DNA of 64,000 nt from assembly GCA_018141785.1 (NCBI GenBank), contig CP073341.1, positions 3,565,422 to 3,629,421 on the forward strand. Direction: 5' to 3'. Shown one piece after another: positions 18,181 through 27,183 of the stretch. The DNA is from Candidatus Paraprochloron terpiosi LD05. Lineage in GTDB: Bacteria > Cyanobacteriota > Cyanobacteriia > Cyanobacteriales > Prochloraceae. Made by a program: the position numbers and the translations under genes. The stretch's first letter is position 1. Each line of letters opens with the position of its first letter. The notes under the pieces were generated by a model that ran no database searches, was not told where the DNA came from, and saw only the letters and a program-made list of their open reading frames with translations.

Positions 18181-18210
18181 TTGACAAATTAAATTCATGT
18201 CGTCTATAGT
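18181..18210 (+). promoter_or_regulatory. Sigma70 consensus promoter of small RNA copy 2
   Basis: Perfect TTGACA at 18181-18186 and TATAGT at 18205-18210, with an 18-base spacer. Confidence 0.82.
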
Positions 18211-18216
18211 AGAAAT

Positions 18217-18284
18217 TGTGTGAGGAGCGAACAAAGTTGGGAGACCGAGACGAAACACGGTCAGTCGTCGGTCTCCTTTCTTAT
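18217..18284 (+). ncRNA. Yfr2-like small RNA, copy 2
   Basis: Same 5' motif GTGTGAGGAGCGAACAA, same GGAGACCGA stem and ACGAAACACGG loop as copy 1, about 180 bases upstream. The two differ mainly in the linker (GCAG versus AGTTG) and a loop triplet. Its T-run overlaps the stop codon of the convergent HAD gene. Confidence 0.65.
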
Positions 18285-19102
18285 GGGAGCAGGAACTTCT
18301 CAATAGCCACGGCAGCTCCATCTTCTTCTACGTCAGGAGCAACCCAATCTACAAGACTCTGCAACCGAGTGGGACCGTTAGCCATTCCTACGGCTAAACC
18401 AGCGTATTGGAGCATTTCTGCATCGTTAAAATTGTCACCGATGGCCATCACATTTGACCGCTCCAAACCCAAAATATTTTCTGCGAGATAACGAGTAGCT
18501 TGTCCTTTATTAGCTTGAGGTGAGATCGCTTCGAGAAAAGTGCGATTTGATTGAGTAACAGAAAATCCATCCCGAGGAAAACGTTTAGGTAAATCTTCCT
18601 TGAGAAACTCCATGATCTCCGGGTCACGACACAGAGCTAAAACCTTAGTAGTTACCTGTTCCTCCAGAAGATGACCTAGATCCCCCACAGCGATCGCTTC
18701 AACACCAGAACGAGTTGCATAGCCTTCCGTTTCTGGCAGAATTTTGCGGACGTAAAGGCGATCCTCTACATAGAAGTGAACCCCAACCCTGTCAATTAGT
18801 TCCGGTTGCTCCAAGTAGTCCAATAATTGTAAGGCTATAGGGGTATCCAGAGGTAGATGTTGGTGTATTTCCCCTGTGAGAGGATTTTGTACCCAAGCTC
18901 CATTATAAGCTAGCACGGGCAGATGGGAGCCAATACTGCGGTGAAAGGGCAAAGCGGAGCAATACATGCGACCAGTAGCGATGGCTACCCCAATCCCTTT
19001 ATTTTGAACTGCCTCAATAACCTCCCTTACCCTCCTGCTGACCTGATTTGATTTTCCTGCGATAGTGCCATCAATATCCACAACTAATAATTTAATGTCC
19101 AT
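18281..19102 (-). CDS. Cof-type HAD family hydrolase
   Basis: A 273-residue sugar-phosphate/nucleotide phosphatase of the HAD superfamily, type IIB cap. Motif I is VVDIDGTI with nucleophile Asp8, motif II is ATGRM near residue 43, the motif III Lys lies in the NKGQATRYL region, and motif IV is AIGDNFNDAEML near 220. Substrate unknown; Cof-like enzymes act on many phosphosugars and on FMN. ATG start at 19102. Its 3' end meets the small-RNA terminator. Confidence 0.92.
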   Translation of the reverse strand: MDIKLLVVDIDGTIAGKSNQVSRRVREVIEAVQNKGIGVAIATGRMYCSALPFHRSIGSHLPVLAYNGAWVQNPLTGEIHQHLPLDTPIALQLLDYLEQPELIDRVGVHFYVEDRLYVRKILPETEGYATRSGVEAIAVGDLGHLLEEQVTTKVLALCRDPEIMEFLKEDLPKRFPRDGFSVTQSNRTFLEAISPQANKGQATRYLAENILGLERSNVMAIGDNFNDAEMLQYAGLAVGMANGPTRLQSLVDWVAPDVEEDGAAVAIEKFLLP

Positions 19103-19319
19103 GGGTTGCTTTGCTTATCTCCACCAGATAATATAATAGGGAAAAGAATAGCTCTATTACCGATAAAGAGTTGGCTGTCAGCACCCCGCGCTAAAGGTGT
19201 GGCTCTCGTACCCCCGGGCAACTCTTTCAAGGTGCCCCTACTGGGTCTACTAAATTCGCTCTTGTCGTAGTTTCTCCGCGTTTATTTAGACGCGACCTCC
19301 CTACTCCCGTGTATTACTC

Positions 19320-19652
19320 ATGAAAAACCCAATCTTTGCTTTTGTTCTTATCTTTGGTGCAATCAATATCAACGTACATCCAGCACAAGCTGCTTACACC
19401 CGATGCCAAAAAGAACCCAACCGTGGTTCCTATTGTTTCAGTTTTGGTGACAGTGGTAAACTGATTTATGAATTAATCGAAGAACTACGTTGCGCAGGCT
19501 ACTACTATCTTGGGAATGATAGCTACTTTGGTCCAGTCACCAAACGCGCCATTATGGACTCCCAACGCGACTATGACTTATATCCTGATGGGATTGCAGG
19601 TCCTCAAACAAGGAACTTACTGATTAGACGGAATCGAAGATCGGGTTGTTAA
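19320..19652 (+). CDS. Secreted peptidoglycan-binding-domain protein
   Basis: A 110-residue protein. The signal peptide (residues 1-24, AXA-like end PAQAA) is followed by one PG_binding_1 domain: SGKLIYELIEELRCAGYY, YFGPVTKRAIMDSQRDY and LYPDGIAGPQTRNLL. It should bind cell-wall peptidoglycan in the periplasm. Four Cys residues in the mature part may form disulfides. No catalytic domain is attached. Confidence 0.88.
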   Translation: MKNPIFAFVLIFGAININVHPAQAAYTRCQKEPNRGSYCFSFGDSGKLIYELIEELRCAGYYYLGNDSYFGPVTKRAIMDSQRDYDLYPDGIAGPQTRNLLIRRNRRSGC

Positions 19653-19751
19653 CTGTATTGGTGATCGCCCTTTATCACAGGTTATGGCAGCAAAATCCAG
19701 ATTTGGAATCGACGGTCGGGGAAATTGATTCAGACCTAGAAAGATCATAGC

Positions 19752-20015
19752 GGAGACATTACAGCGTTCGCCATCAGTTCCGACGGTAAAACTATCGTCA
19801 GTGGTAGTAAGGATGAAACTCTTAGGGTTTGGAATATAGCTAATCTAGAAAGAATAGAACCTATTAATATCATTAAGTTATCTAACCTAGAAACAAATAA
19901 ATTGATTTTTGATTTGGGTGAGGAAGGGTCTAGAGTTGCTTTCAGCCCAGACGGACGAACTATTGTGGACAATGTTATCCACATTTGGCCCGTACCGGGG
20001 AGACAGGAGAGATAA
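19752..20015 (+). pseudogene. WD40-repeat gene remnant
   Basis: Reads ITAFAISSDGKTIVSGSKDETLRVWNI, then VAFSPDGRTIVDNVIHIWPV and a stop at 20013. These are one complete and one partial WD40 blade from the C-terminal end of a larger protein. No start and no upstream frame remain. Confidence 0.75.
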
Positions 20016-20067
20016 TTGAGATAAATTGTCAGTAAATCAATTATTTATAAAATACATCCCGCATAAT

Positions 20068-23000
20068 TTACTCAACTAAATCATTTTCAGGAGCTTGTCC
20101 ACCGATACCAATGGGGGTATTGTAGATGAAGGCATCGTTCAAATTCAAATTATCTATATAAGCACTATAGACGTGGGTGTCATACATCTGAGCAGAACTA
20201 AAATTGACCCCATGGAGAATAGCCCAATCCAAAACCGCATTGGTGATGAAAGCAGACTCGAGATTTGCTCCAGTCAGATTCGCTCCGGTCAAGTCAGCCC
20301 CCTCCAGATTAGTATCTACCAGGTTAGCTCCTGATAAATCCGCCTTGCGCAGATCGGCACCAATCAGATGTTCTCCACTCAAATCTGCTCCCACTAATTA
20401 GAGTCGAGGGAGATGTTACCATCCCGCCCCTCTCCTACGAACTGTACGTGAGACTTTCACCTCATACAGCTCAGGTGCTTCTATGTCTTTACGACGCGCT
20501 TCACGAGTCCGTCTACGATGCGCTTCTGGTGTACCGTCTGCGCCTGGTGACATTCTCGGTGGAGGGCAACTAGATTCAAGCGAAACCAGTTGTTATGATT
20601 GCCGTCAATGTGGTGCAACTCCACGGCTCCATCCATCTCCATGAACTTACGGTTGCAATGCGGACACACATTCTTCTGTCGCCTGAGGGCTTCAGCGGTT
20701 GCACCACTGTATAATTTGGAGTTTCGACCGACCCAGTAGGAAGTATTCCCATTGTAGGGTGAGGCATCATCTCTAACCATCACGTAGTTATTGACTTTCC
20801 AGGGAACTCTTGGGAAAGCTTTCCTTACCTGCTCACTGGTGAGCAGGCGCTTTGCAGCCCCTTGAATCGGCTTTTTGCCTCTAGTGGCCATCCGTCGTGC
20901 TTTCTCTGCTTCCTTAATCGTCATCCTGCGTTTTTCAGCTCTCAGCTTACGCCAAACCCATTTATTGAGCGACCATAGTGAATGCTTATTCATATCGCAG
21001 TTTTTGTGATACTGCCTCCAACCTCGGACTTGTGTCTCTATCCTTTTCAGGCGAGCATCCGTGGTTGCGCCATTTCTCCAAGTGGTTTTTACCTTAGCCT
21101 TGATGTCTGCATAATTCTCGGAACTCGGTGTAGATTTGAAGACTCCACGGGAGTTGACACGAAAGCGCCACCCCAGGAAATCGAACCCTTCCGTAGCTTT
21201 ACTCACCTTAGTCTTAGTTTCGTTAATTTGTAACCCTCTGGACTTTAAGAATTCGTCGATATCTTTCCGTAGCCTCTTGGTATCAGCTTCGGGTTTACAG
21301 ATAAAGACCGCGTCGTCTGCGTAACGAATGCCCCTTATGAGAGTGCCGTATCTACGTCTCCCTTTCCATTGGTCTGACCCTAGGTTCTCGAATCCATCTA
21401 GGGCGATATTAGCCAGTAAGGGTGAAATCACCCCGCCCTGGGGAGTCCCCTTAATACTGGAGGGGTATTCACCACGAACGCCAGCTTTTACAGCTTTCTT
21501 TAACCCCTTTAAAGCTTCGGTTGGTAGGATTACTCCATCGAGTATGGCTTTGTGGTCAATTTCGTCAAAGCACTTACTGATGTCTGTTTCCAGTATCAGC
21601 TTGTCCTTGCCATTTGCTGTTCTTCTGAGGTTATTAAAGATGTACATTTGTGCGTCCGCAGTACAGCGACCAGGTCTGAAGCCATAGCTTCTTTCTCCGG
21701 CAGTTGCTTCGTAGGCGGGCTCGGCTGCTAACTTGAGCAATGCTTGCCACGCCCGGTCGGCCATTGTAGGGATGCCTAATCCCCTTGTTTTACCGTTAGG
21801 CTTGGGGATATTTACCCTTCTCAGTTGCTGGTGTTTCCAGTGGTGCCAATGCTTATTTAGCCTTTGACACAACACTAGACGCTCTCTGGTAGAAAGCGCT
21901 GTTTTCCCATCAACTCCGGGGGACTTACGCCCTGTGTTCAGCTGTGTTACTTGTTTGACGGCCAGTGCTTGGGCTGCACGACTCCGAAGTAGGAGCCGTT
22001 GTAAACGTTTGACTTTGGCTTTGTGCTTGTCCTTTTGCGCTTTGAAGATACACCGCTGTAACCGAAATACCCCTGCTCCTGCGCAGCCGCGCCTGAGCAG
22101 GCCGGAATCTCTTCCATGGCAGGTCTTTCCAGACATCGTCAGCCCTCCGGCCAATCTTCCCCGCCAGCAGGAATGCTGCTAAGTGGAGCCTCAAGGCTTT
22201 TAGACTGCGGTATTCGATTGAAGTCGGGTTAGTGATATTCACAGTTTTGACCTCGTAGTCGCTCTGATATTTACATTGGGTATCTTCTCTGTAGAAACCA
22301 TCAGGCAGTTACGCCTTCTCTTACCCTCGCTCTTCCGATAGGCCGTTAATCAGGCGACCCCACCACTCCTGCTCCTGCGCAGCCGCGCCTGAGCAGGCAT
22401 TGTTGGGTTTGGAACCCCCTGTTTCCGTGGAAGTTAAGCGAGTTTTTACTCGTTGGGAATGAACTATTGTTTGAACCCTTGGGACTCATCTTTTGACCCA
22501 TGACCAACTCAGGAATGTAAGTTCAGCAACCATGACTCTTACGAGTTTCTTTCGGTCTCTCTTCTGTCGTCTGTAACGGCCTTCCGACAGTGTCTGGGGT
22601 TAGGTCTTTTTTCAGATGATTCACGTTAAGTTATCCCGGTGTTCTCCCTGTTGGCGGAAGTATCTCTGCCTAACCGTTTGGCCGCACTTTACCGCTCTGT
22701 TGCCAGCTTCTGCCTGGTGATTAACCTCACAGTGGCCAGGTAAGGATTCACGTGATTCCTTCACGGGAGGGACTTTCACCCTCATAATCCATTCAGTTGT
22801 CAAGGTTCAGCTGTCGAGATAGGTAGACCCTTACAGGTTTTCCCCCTCACAGTACCGCCGGGCGTACACTTTCAAAGCACCCGGCTCCTGGTGTATCATC
22901 ATACTCGCTGGCGCGTTTACTCCTCACTGAAATCGGCTTTCAGGTCTCATCCAAATTGGGCTTTGAGTCCTTAAATTCCAACGTCCTCTCCATTGACGTT

Positions 23001-25263
23001 TGCCCTACGCCTCTAACTTATGAGGAGAATTGAGTTTCAAGTTCCAGTTTTCGATTGGATTACGTTTCACCCATTCCAACGTCAGCTCTCCTTTCGGATA
23101 GGCATAACCTATAAGTCTCAGTTATTATACCAGGCGTGGCCCGATACTTTTCCTGCGGGGATTTCTCCCCAAGTGACTTCTTTAGCTTTTTAGGAATGTC
23201 CTATCTCCCCTGGGAGTTGGTGTACTTTACAGCTTTCCTACTGATTTCTCAGACCCAGTGGAGGTTTACTCGTTTCACAATAATTAGATACGTCTGACTT
23301 AGGCTGCTCCATATCCCGGCGGCGTGGTGTCTACGGGATGACCCGACCAAGTTCATCAAACGCGCGGGAGACCCCACCCTCAGTAAAATGCGATATGAAA
23401 GCGTTTTACGGGGTGGGGAGGGATAGCGCGCCATTATTTTAAACTTCCCCTTGACTTCTCACAAAATACGCGCTAATATGTAAAAGTACTTCAAAACACC
23501 CTAAAGAGATGGTACAACGCGCCTATCGGTACAGATTCTACCCGGATGCAGAGCAAGAGCAATTCTTACGCCGCACCTTGGGCTGTACCCGATTGGTATA
23601 CAACAAAGCGCTGGCAGCCAGAACTGAGGGGTGGTATGAAAGGGGGGAGCGGATAGGTTACAACCAAACATCCTCTATGCTAACCCAATGGAAAAAACAA
23701 GAAGGTTTAAAATTCCTGAATGAGGTGAGTAGCGTTGCTCTCCAGCAGGCTCTGAGGCATCTACAAAAAGCTTTTGCTAACTTTTGGGAAAAGCGTAGTC
23801 GGTATCCCAGGTTTAAAAAGAAAAGCAATGGTGGGAGTGCAACGTTTACCGGTTCTGCCTTCAAATGGGCAAACGGACAGCTCACATTGGCTAAGACCGA
23901 AAATCCACTCAATATTGTGTGGAGTCGCTCTATTCCCCAGGGATGTGATCCAACTACCGTTACTCTCAAGTTAGAACCATCTAATAGATGGTTTGTAACC
24001 TTCTTAGTAGACGACTCTACTGTAGTGCACTTGCCTCCCAGTCAAAATAAAGTGGGGCTAGATATGGGTTTGAGTACTTTGGTTACCACTAGCAATGGAG
24101 AGAAAATTGCTAATCCACGCCATTTTAACCAGAAATTCAAAAGACTCAAAGCCGCCCAAAAGAGTTTGTCCAGGAAGAAATTAAAGTCAAATAATAGGCG
24201 GAGGGCTAGACTCAAAGTAGCGAAGGTACACGCAAAGATTGCAGATGCCAGGAGAGATTTTCACCACAAGTTAACTACCAATCTGATTCGTGAAAACCAA
24301 ACGATAGTGGTAGAGGATTTAGCCGTCAGGAACATGGTCAAAAACCGCTCCTTAGCTCGTAGTATTAGCGATGCGAGTTGGGGGGAATTCGTGCGGCAAC
24401 TCCAGTACAAGAGTGAATGGTACGGGCGAGAATTAATCAAAATTGACCGCTTCTTTCCATCAAGTAAAAGGTGTGGAAACTGTGGCTTTATATTAGACAA
24501 GTTGCCATTGAATATCCGAGAATGGGAGTGTCCACAATGCAAGACAACCCATGACCGTGACATCAATGCGGCTAAGAATATTTTGGCGGCGGGGCTCGCC
24601 GTGTCAGTCTGTGGAGCGAACGTAAGACCTGATAGACTTTGCTCTAAAGGGCAGTTGCGAAACTCTCGAAAGGGAAAGAAGCAGAAACCTAAGTAGTGAT
24701 GCTTAGGAATCCCCACCCTCTGCGACAGCAAGGGTGGGGAGGATGTCAACTTTCACGTTTTGCCGCATACCGTTTTGGTTAGAGTGTAACAGTACCGCTT
24801 TCACTCTTCATAGTTAACGAGACTGCAAGCTTCGCTGATAGCGAGCCATATCAGACTTTCCCTAGGCCGCTATCACCGTCGGACTGATAGTAGCTTGGCC
24901 ACTTAACCCTCTAGCTGTGAAACTCCGGCATTACTGCCAAAGCTCCTTCGGGCGGGAACTGGAGAGACACTCCCCATGGGGCTTTCACCCACTAATTACT
25001 GCGCCTTTCGAGCCGCACGGTCAGGAACTATTTCAGCCTGTTTCCGGGCTTAGATTGTAACTCCTGTTTGTCTAGAACCCTGCCCTAGCTTCGTTCGGGT
25101 TACCCCGCGACTTTACTTGCTAGGAACGAGCCGCACGGTTGCACCCCATGCACTCCCCAGTTGATAATAACTGCTGTACGTGACTGGGATTCTCAGCTTT
25201 TACTGGATTTGCCAAGAATAGAGGTGTTGTCAGAGCTAAAGCTGCTAAATAAGTGACTTTCAT
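20068..25263 (-). CDS. Secreted pentapeptide-repeat protein, split by nested intron B
   Basis: Exon 1 is 25263-25137 and exon 2 is 20396-20068. Joining them gives 456 bases, an uninterrupted 151-residue protein. Exon 1 encodes a signal peptide (MKVTYLAALALTTPLFLA, then NPVKAENP) and QQLLSTGECMGCN. The split codon C/TA gives Leu. Exon 2 continues VGADLSGEHLIGADLRKADL and further A(D/N)LXX repeats, forming a right-handed quadrilateral helix. Such exported pentapeptide proteins are common in cyanobacteria and their role is unknown. The protein can be made only if the 4.74-kb insert is spliced out of the RNA; otherwise the gene is dead. Confidence 0.85.
20481..22242 (-). pseudogene. Intron B reverse transcriptase/maturase-HNH, one N-terminal frameshift
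   Basis: It starts GTG at 22242 (MNITNPTSIEYRS... DDVWKDLPWKRF). The 30-bp palindrome at 22072-22101 then shifts the frame. From about 22070 the frame is open to 20481 and has everything else: TPQGGVISPLLANIALDG, IRGIRYADDAVFICKP, the maturase X domain, and HNH (CPHCNRKF...VELHHIDGNHNNW...LHRECHQ). It is the least damaged of the four copies. It could be translated from an internal start, which would lack the first about 60 residues of RT-0/RT-1. Confidence 0.85.
22072..22101. repeat. CCTGCTCAGGCGCGG-family palindrome breaking IEP B
   Basis: Minus-strand orientation, in codon region KRFR/GVFRLQ. The same site is hit in intron C at 32214-32243. Confidence 0.85.
22368..22397. repeat. CCTGCTCAGGCGCGG-family palindrome in intron B leader
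   Basis: Same position as 9604-9633 of intron A, upstream of the IEP start. Confidence 0.85.
23341..24750 (+). mobile_element. IS200/IS605-group TnpB-only element inside the inner intron
   Basis: Ends are approximate. The left end has a hairpin with CCCCACCCTCAGTAAAA and TTTTACGGGGTGGGG arms (about 23373-23419). The right end has CCCCACCCT...AGGGTGGGG then GGATGTCAAC (24712-24750). No tnpA is present, so movement would need a transposase in trans. Inner-intron sequence that is continuous in copy C flanks both ends. No target duplication is seen, as expected for this group. Confidence 0.82.
23509..24696 (+). CDS. tnpB: TnpB RNA-guided nuclease, apparently intact
   Basis: A 395-residue protein. 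RuvC-I Asp is in GLDMGLSTL (about 188), RuvC-II Glu in VVEDLAVRNM (about 272) and RuvC-III Asp in HDRDINAAKNIL. The zinc finger is CGNCG...CPQC near 330-350. The N-terminal helix-turn-helix region starts RAYRYRFYP. All catalytic residues are present and the length is normal. TnpB proteins use a right-end-derived guide RNA to cut DNA at sites lacking the element, which helps keep it in place. It is transcribed opposite to both surrounding introns. Confidence 0.93.
   Translation: MVQRAYRYRFYPDAEQEQFLRRTLGCTRLVYNKALAARTEGWYERGERIGYNQTSSMLTQWKKQEGLKFLNEVSSVALQQALRHLQKAFANFWEKRSRYPRFKKKSNGGSATFTGSAFKWANGQLTLAKTENPLNIVWSRSIPQGCDPTTVTLKLEPSNRWFVTFLVDDSTVVHLPPSQNKVGLDMGLSTLVTTSNGEKIANPRHFNQKFKRLKAAQKSLSRKKLKSNNRRRARLKVAKVHAKIADARRDFHHKLTTNLIRENQTIVVEDLAVRNMVKNRSLARSISDASWGEFVRQLQYKSEWYGRELIKIDRFFPSSKRCGNCGFILDKLPLNIREWECPQCKTTHDRDINAAKNILAAGLAVSVCGANVRPDRLCSKGQLRNSRKGKKQKPK
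24640..24770 (+). ncRNA. Putative omega RNA (right-end guide RNA) of tnpB
   Basis: By analogy with characterised TnpB systems, the scaffold would overlap the tnpB 3' end and the right-end hairpin. The guide would be the roughly 16-20 bases after GGATGTCAAC, here TTTCACGTTTTGCCGCATAC from the inner intron. Inferred, not seen as a transcript. Confidence 0.5.
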
Positions 25264-25382
25264 TTGACCACCATCCTAGGATTCCTGGTTGTTGACTGGT
25301 TTCTCTACCCCTTATTCTAACTCTCCTAGGTAACCTTTGCTCATAGAGTCCCTTTTCTTATACTTTCTTAATATTTTTCTTT

Positions 25383-27080
25383 CTATAACCTTGCGGAGTC
25401 GCAAATTGGCGGTCTATTTGGCAGGGGAATGTCCATGGTATCAGCGACATGACACTTCAAGACTTTAAATGTATTTTGCCTATTACTGATAATACCATCC
25501 ACACTGGATCCTGTGTAATCGATCACCTTTCTTTGATAAGCTTTGACAGCTTCCTTACCGCGATCGCTCTCTTGAGTAATATCCTTGAGAGACAATTGGA
25601 GATCCTCGCTATACACTCGCAAAATGTTGACAATTCCCTGCTGCACATCTTTTCCATCGGCATTCAATTCCCTGACCAGGTCCGATATTAATTGCTTAAT
25701 TGATGTTGTATTTTTGTTTAGCTGTCTGCATATTGTCGGTCTGTTCTCTAATTGTAGCAGCAGTTTATCAGCCACATCACAAGTTAAGAACTTATAAGTA
25801 TTTCTTCCTGATTCAATTATTCCGTACTTTAAACTCAATTCCGGGTTGAACTGAGATAGCTTGTCTTGATATGCTTTAATTGCTAGCACTCCTGCTTCTT
25901 GCTCTTGGGTAATTTGTTTTTCTTGCAGTTTTGCATTGCCGCTGGCTGATCGGAAAACGGCTAAGATAGCTTGGTTAACCTTCTTATTCTCCTCCTCCGG
26001 AAAAGTAGCCCCAAAATAATTTCTCATTGCGGTAATTCCTTGCTCAGTGGTGGTTGGAGAATAGAGGTATTTTTGGCGATAAATTCCCAGCACACCCCCC
26101 ACTGCTAAACTAAAGACAATCATACCTATGGCAACTCTGGTAGGAGCAATTCTAGCTCCCAACTCCATGGATAAAAGCCAGATTTTTTCCCGGGTATTGA
26201 CTTCTCTTGTCACCCAAATCTGATAAATCTCCCATTGAAAACCTTTCTGACTTAGTTCCGTAAACACCTTTTTCGGAACTTCACCAGAGACAACATGATG
26301 AAAGAATTCAGCTATTTTATAATCTCCTAAACTCTCAAATAATGCAGCCAATGGCTGATATTGCGGCTGATTTGGATAAGCATGATCCACCCAAAACCCT
26401 TCTACATTCATTAATATTGCTTGCCATTGAGGATCGTTCATCAGTTTAAAGGGCAAATTGTTCTCCCCTTCAACCTTACGGCTCATTAAGCTTAAATCAC
26501 TATCGATATCTTTTCTGAGTTGACGATAAGAAAAAGCCCAGAGTCCTGCCTTAGAACTTAATAACCAAATTCCAACTGGCAATAGTTGGGGTTGCTCAAT
26601 GAGGGTAGGTATAATTATCCTAACACCTTGATATAACTTAATTAATATGAGTCTCCCATCCTTCTCCATTTCCGTGAGAGGCTTTAGCAGGGTTGCTTGA
26701 AATCGTTGGGAAACTAGATAAAGCTCCCCTTCAGTCCTGAGACTCATCCATAAAAGAAACTGAGGTAATGTGGATGGAAATATTATTGCCCTGAGAGTTA
26801 AAATTCGGACCATCTCAGGAGTATAAATACTCTCGGATATCGCCCCTTCAGCACCTTGCTCATTAAAAATAACGTTCCAGTAATCAGTCCCAAGGTTGGA
26901 ATTAGCTAAAGCAGTGGCGATGATTTGCAGCTGCTCCCTGTTTCCTGTTTCCGAATGACTTAAATGAGCAAGAGCAGTTTTGATTTGTTGTTCCATCATT
27001 GTCCCCCAGGGACAGTTCACTCTTGGGACTGGAGTAGCCAGTCTCAAGAGCTTCTCTCTAAAAACACGATAATATAACAA
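25383..27080 (-). CDS. Uncharacterised membrane-anchored protein with duplicated C-terminal domain
   Basis: An open frame of 565 residues; the likely start is the Met pair at residues 28-29 (MMEQQIKTALAHLS). The first half is helical and rich in aliphatic residues (TLPQFLLWMSLRTEGELYL), resembling a HEAT-like or effector-associated fold. One membrane segment, VAIGMIVFSLAVGGVLGIY, lies near residue 350. After it come two related units of about 100 residues, each with a QEQ/QESxxGxxAxKAYQxK core and ending in TYKFLTCDVAD...NRPTIC or TFKVLKCHVAD...NRPPIC. Each unit has two Cys. The topology suggests an extracytoplasmic repeat domain. I do not recognise the family. Confidence 0.65.
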   Translation of the reverse strand: MLYYRVFREKLLRLATPVPRVNCPWGTMMEQQIKTALAHLSHSETGNREQLQIIATALANSNLGTDYWNVIFNEQGAEGAISESIYTPEMVRILTLRAIIFPSTLPQFLLWMSLRTEGELYLVSQRFQATLLKPLTEMEKDGRLILIKLYQGVRIIIPTLIEQPQLLPVGIWLLSSKAGLWAFSYRQLRKDIDSDLSLMSRKVEGENNLPFKLMNDPQWQAILMNVEGFWVDHAYPNQPQYQPLAALFESLGDYKIAEFFHHVVSGEVPKKVFTELSQKGFQWEIYQIWVTREVNTREKIWLLSMELGARIAPTRVAIGMIVFSLAVGGVLGIYRQKYLYSPTTTEQGITAMRNYFGATFPEEENKKVNQAILAVFRSASGNAKLQEKQITQEQEAGVLAIKAYQDKLSQFNPELSLKYGIIESGRNTYKFLTCDVADKLLLQLENRPTICRQLNKNTTSIKQLISDLVRELNADGKDVQQGIVNILRVYSEDLQLSLKDITQESDRGKEAVKAYQRKVIDYTGSSVDGIISNRQNTFKVLKCHVADTMDIPLPNRPPICDSARL

Positions 27081-27183
27081 TGATAGCTACAGGTAGGGTG
27101 ACGACTGGCAAGAAGACTACGGGATTTAATTTGCCTGGGTTAAACTTGTGCTACCCAAATCCCTAATTAGGAGGTAAACTACT

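Larger units (their letters stand above)
22813..25018 (-). mobile_element. Inner group II intron nested in intron B (twintron), itself interrupted
   Basis: It begins GTGCGGCTCG at 25018 and ends CCTATCTCGAC at 22813. Before the 3' end is a domain V (GAGCCGGGTGC, GAAA loop, GTACGCCCGG) and a domain VI with ACCTATCTCGAC carrying the presumed branch A. It has no reading frame of its own apart from the inserted tnpB. Flanks are outer-intron sequence: TTCCTGACC on the left and AGCTGAACC on the right. The same element occurs uninterrupted in intron C (831 bases). Without the insertion element it would be about 0.8 kb. Confidence 0.85.
20397..25136 (-). mobile_element. Group II intron B (outer intron, 4740 bp)
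   Basis: On the minus strand it starts GTGCGGCTCG at 25136 and ends ...CTCGACTCTAAT at 20397. The boundaries are fixed because the pentapeptide gene rejoins exactly in frame. The first 118 bases (25136-25019) are outer domain I. Then comes the inner intron (25018-22813), then the rest of the outer RNA, the IEP, and domains V-VI near 20400-20475. Domain V appears intact (GAGCTGTATGAGG, GAAA loop). Two CCTGCTCAGGCGCGG-family palindromes lie in it. Confidence 0.9.

Noticed and set aside
18030..18284. Yfr1 on the minus strand
   Set aside because: The minus strand contains CTCCTCACAC but no promoter before it and no terminator after it; the plus strand has both.
19141..19319. tRNA or structured leader before the PG-binding gene
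   Set aside because: No cloverleaf could be drawn; no tRNA was recognised anywhere in the window.
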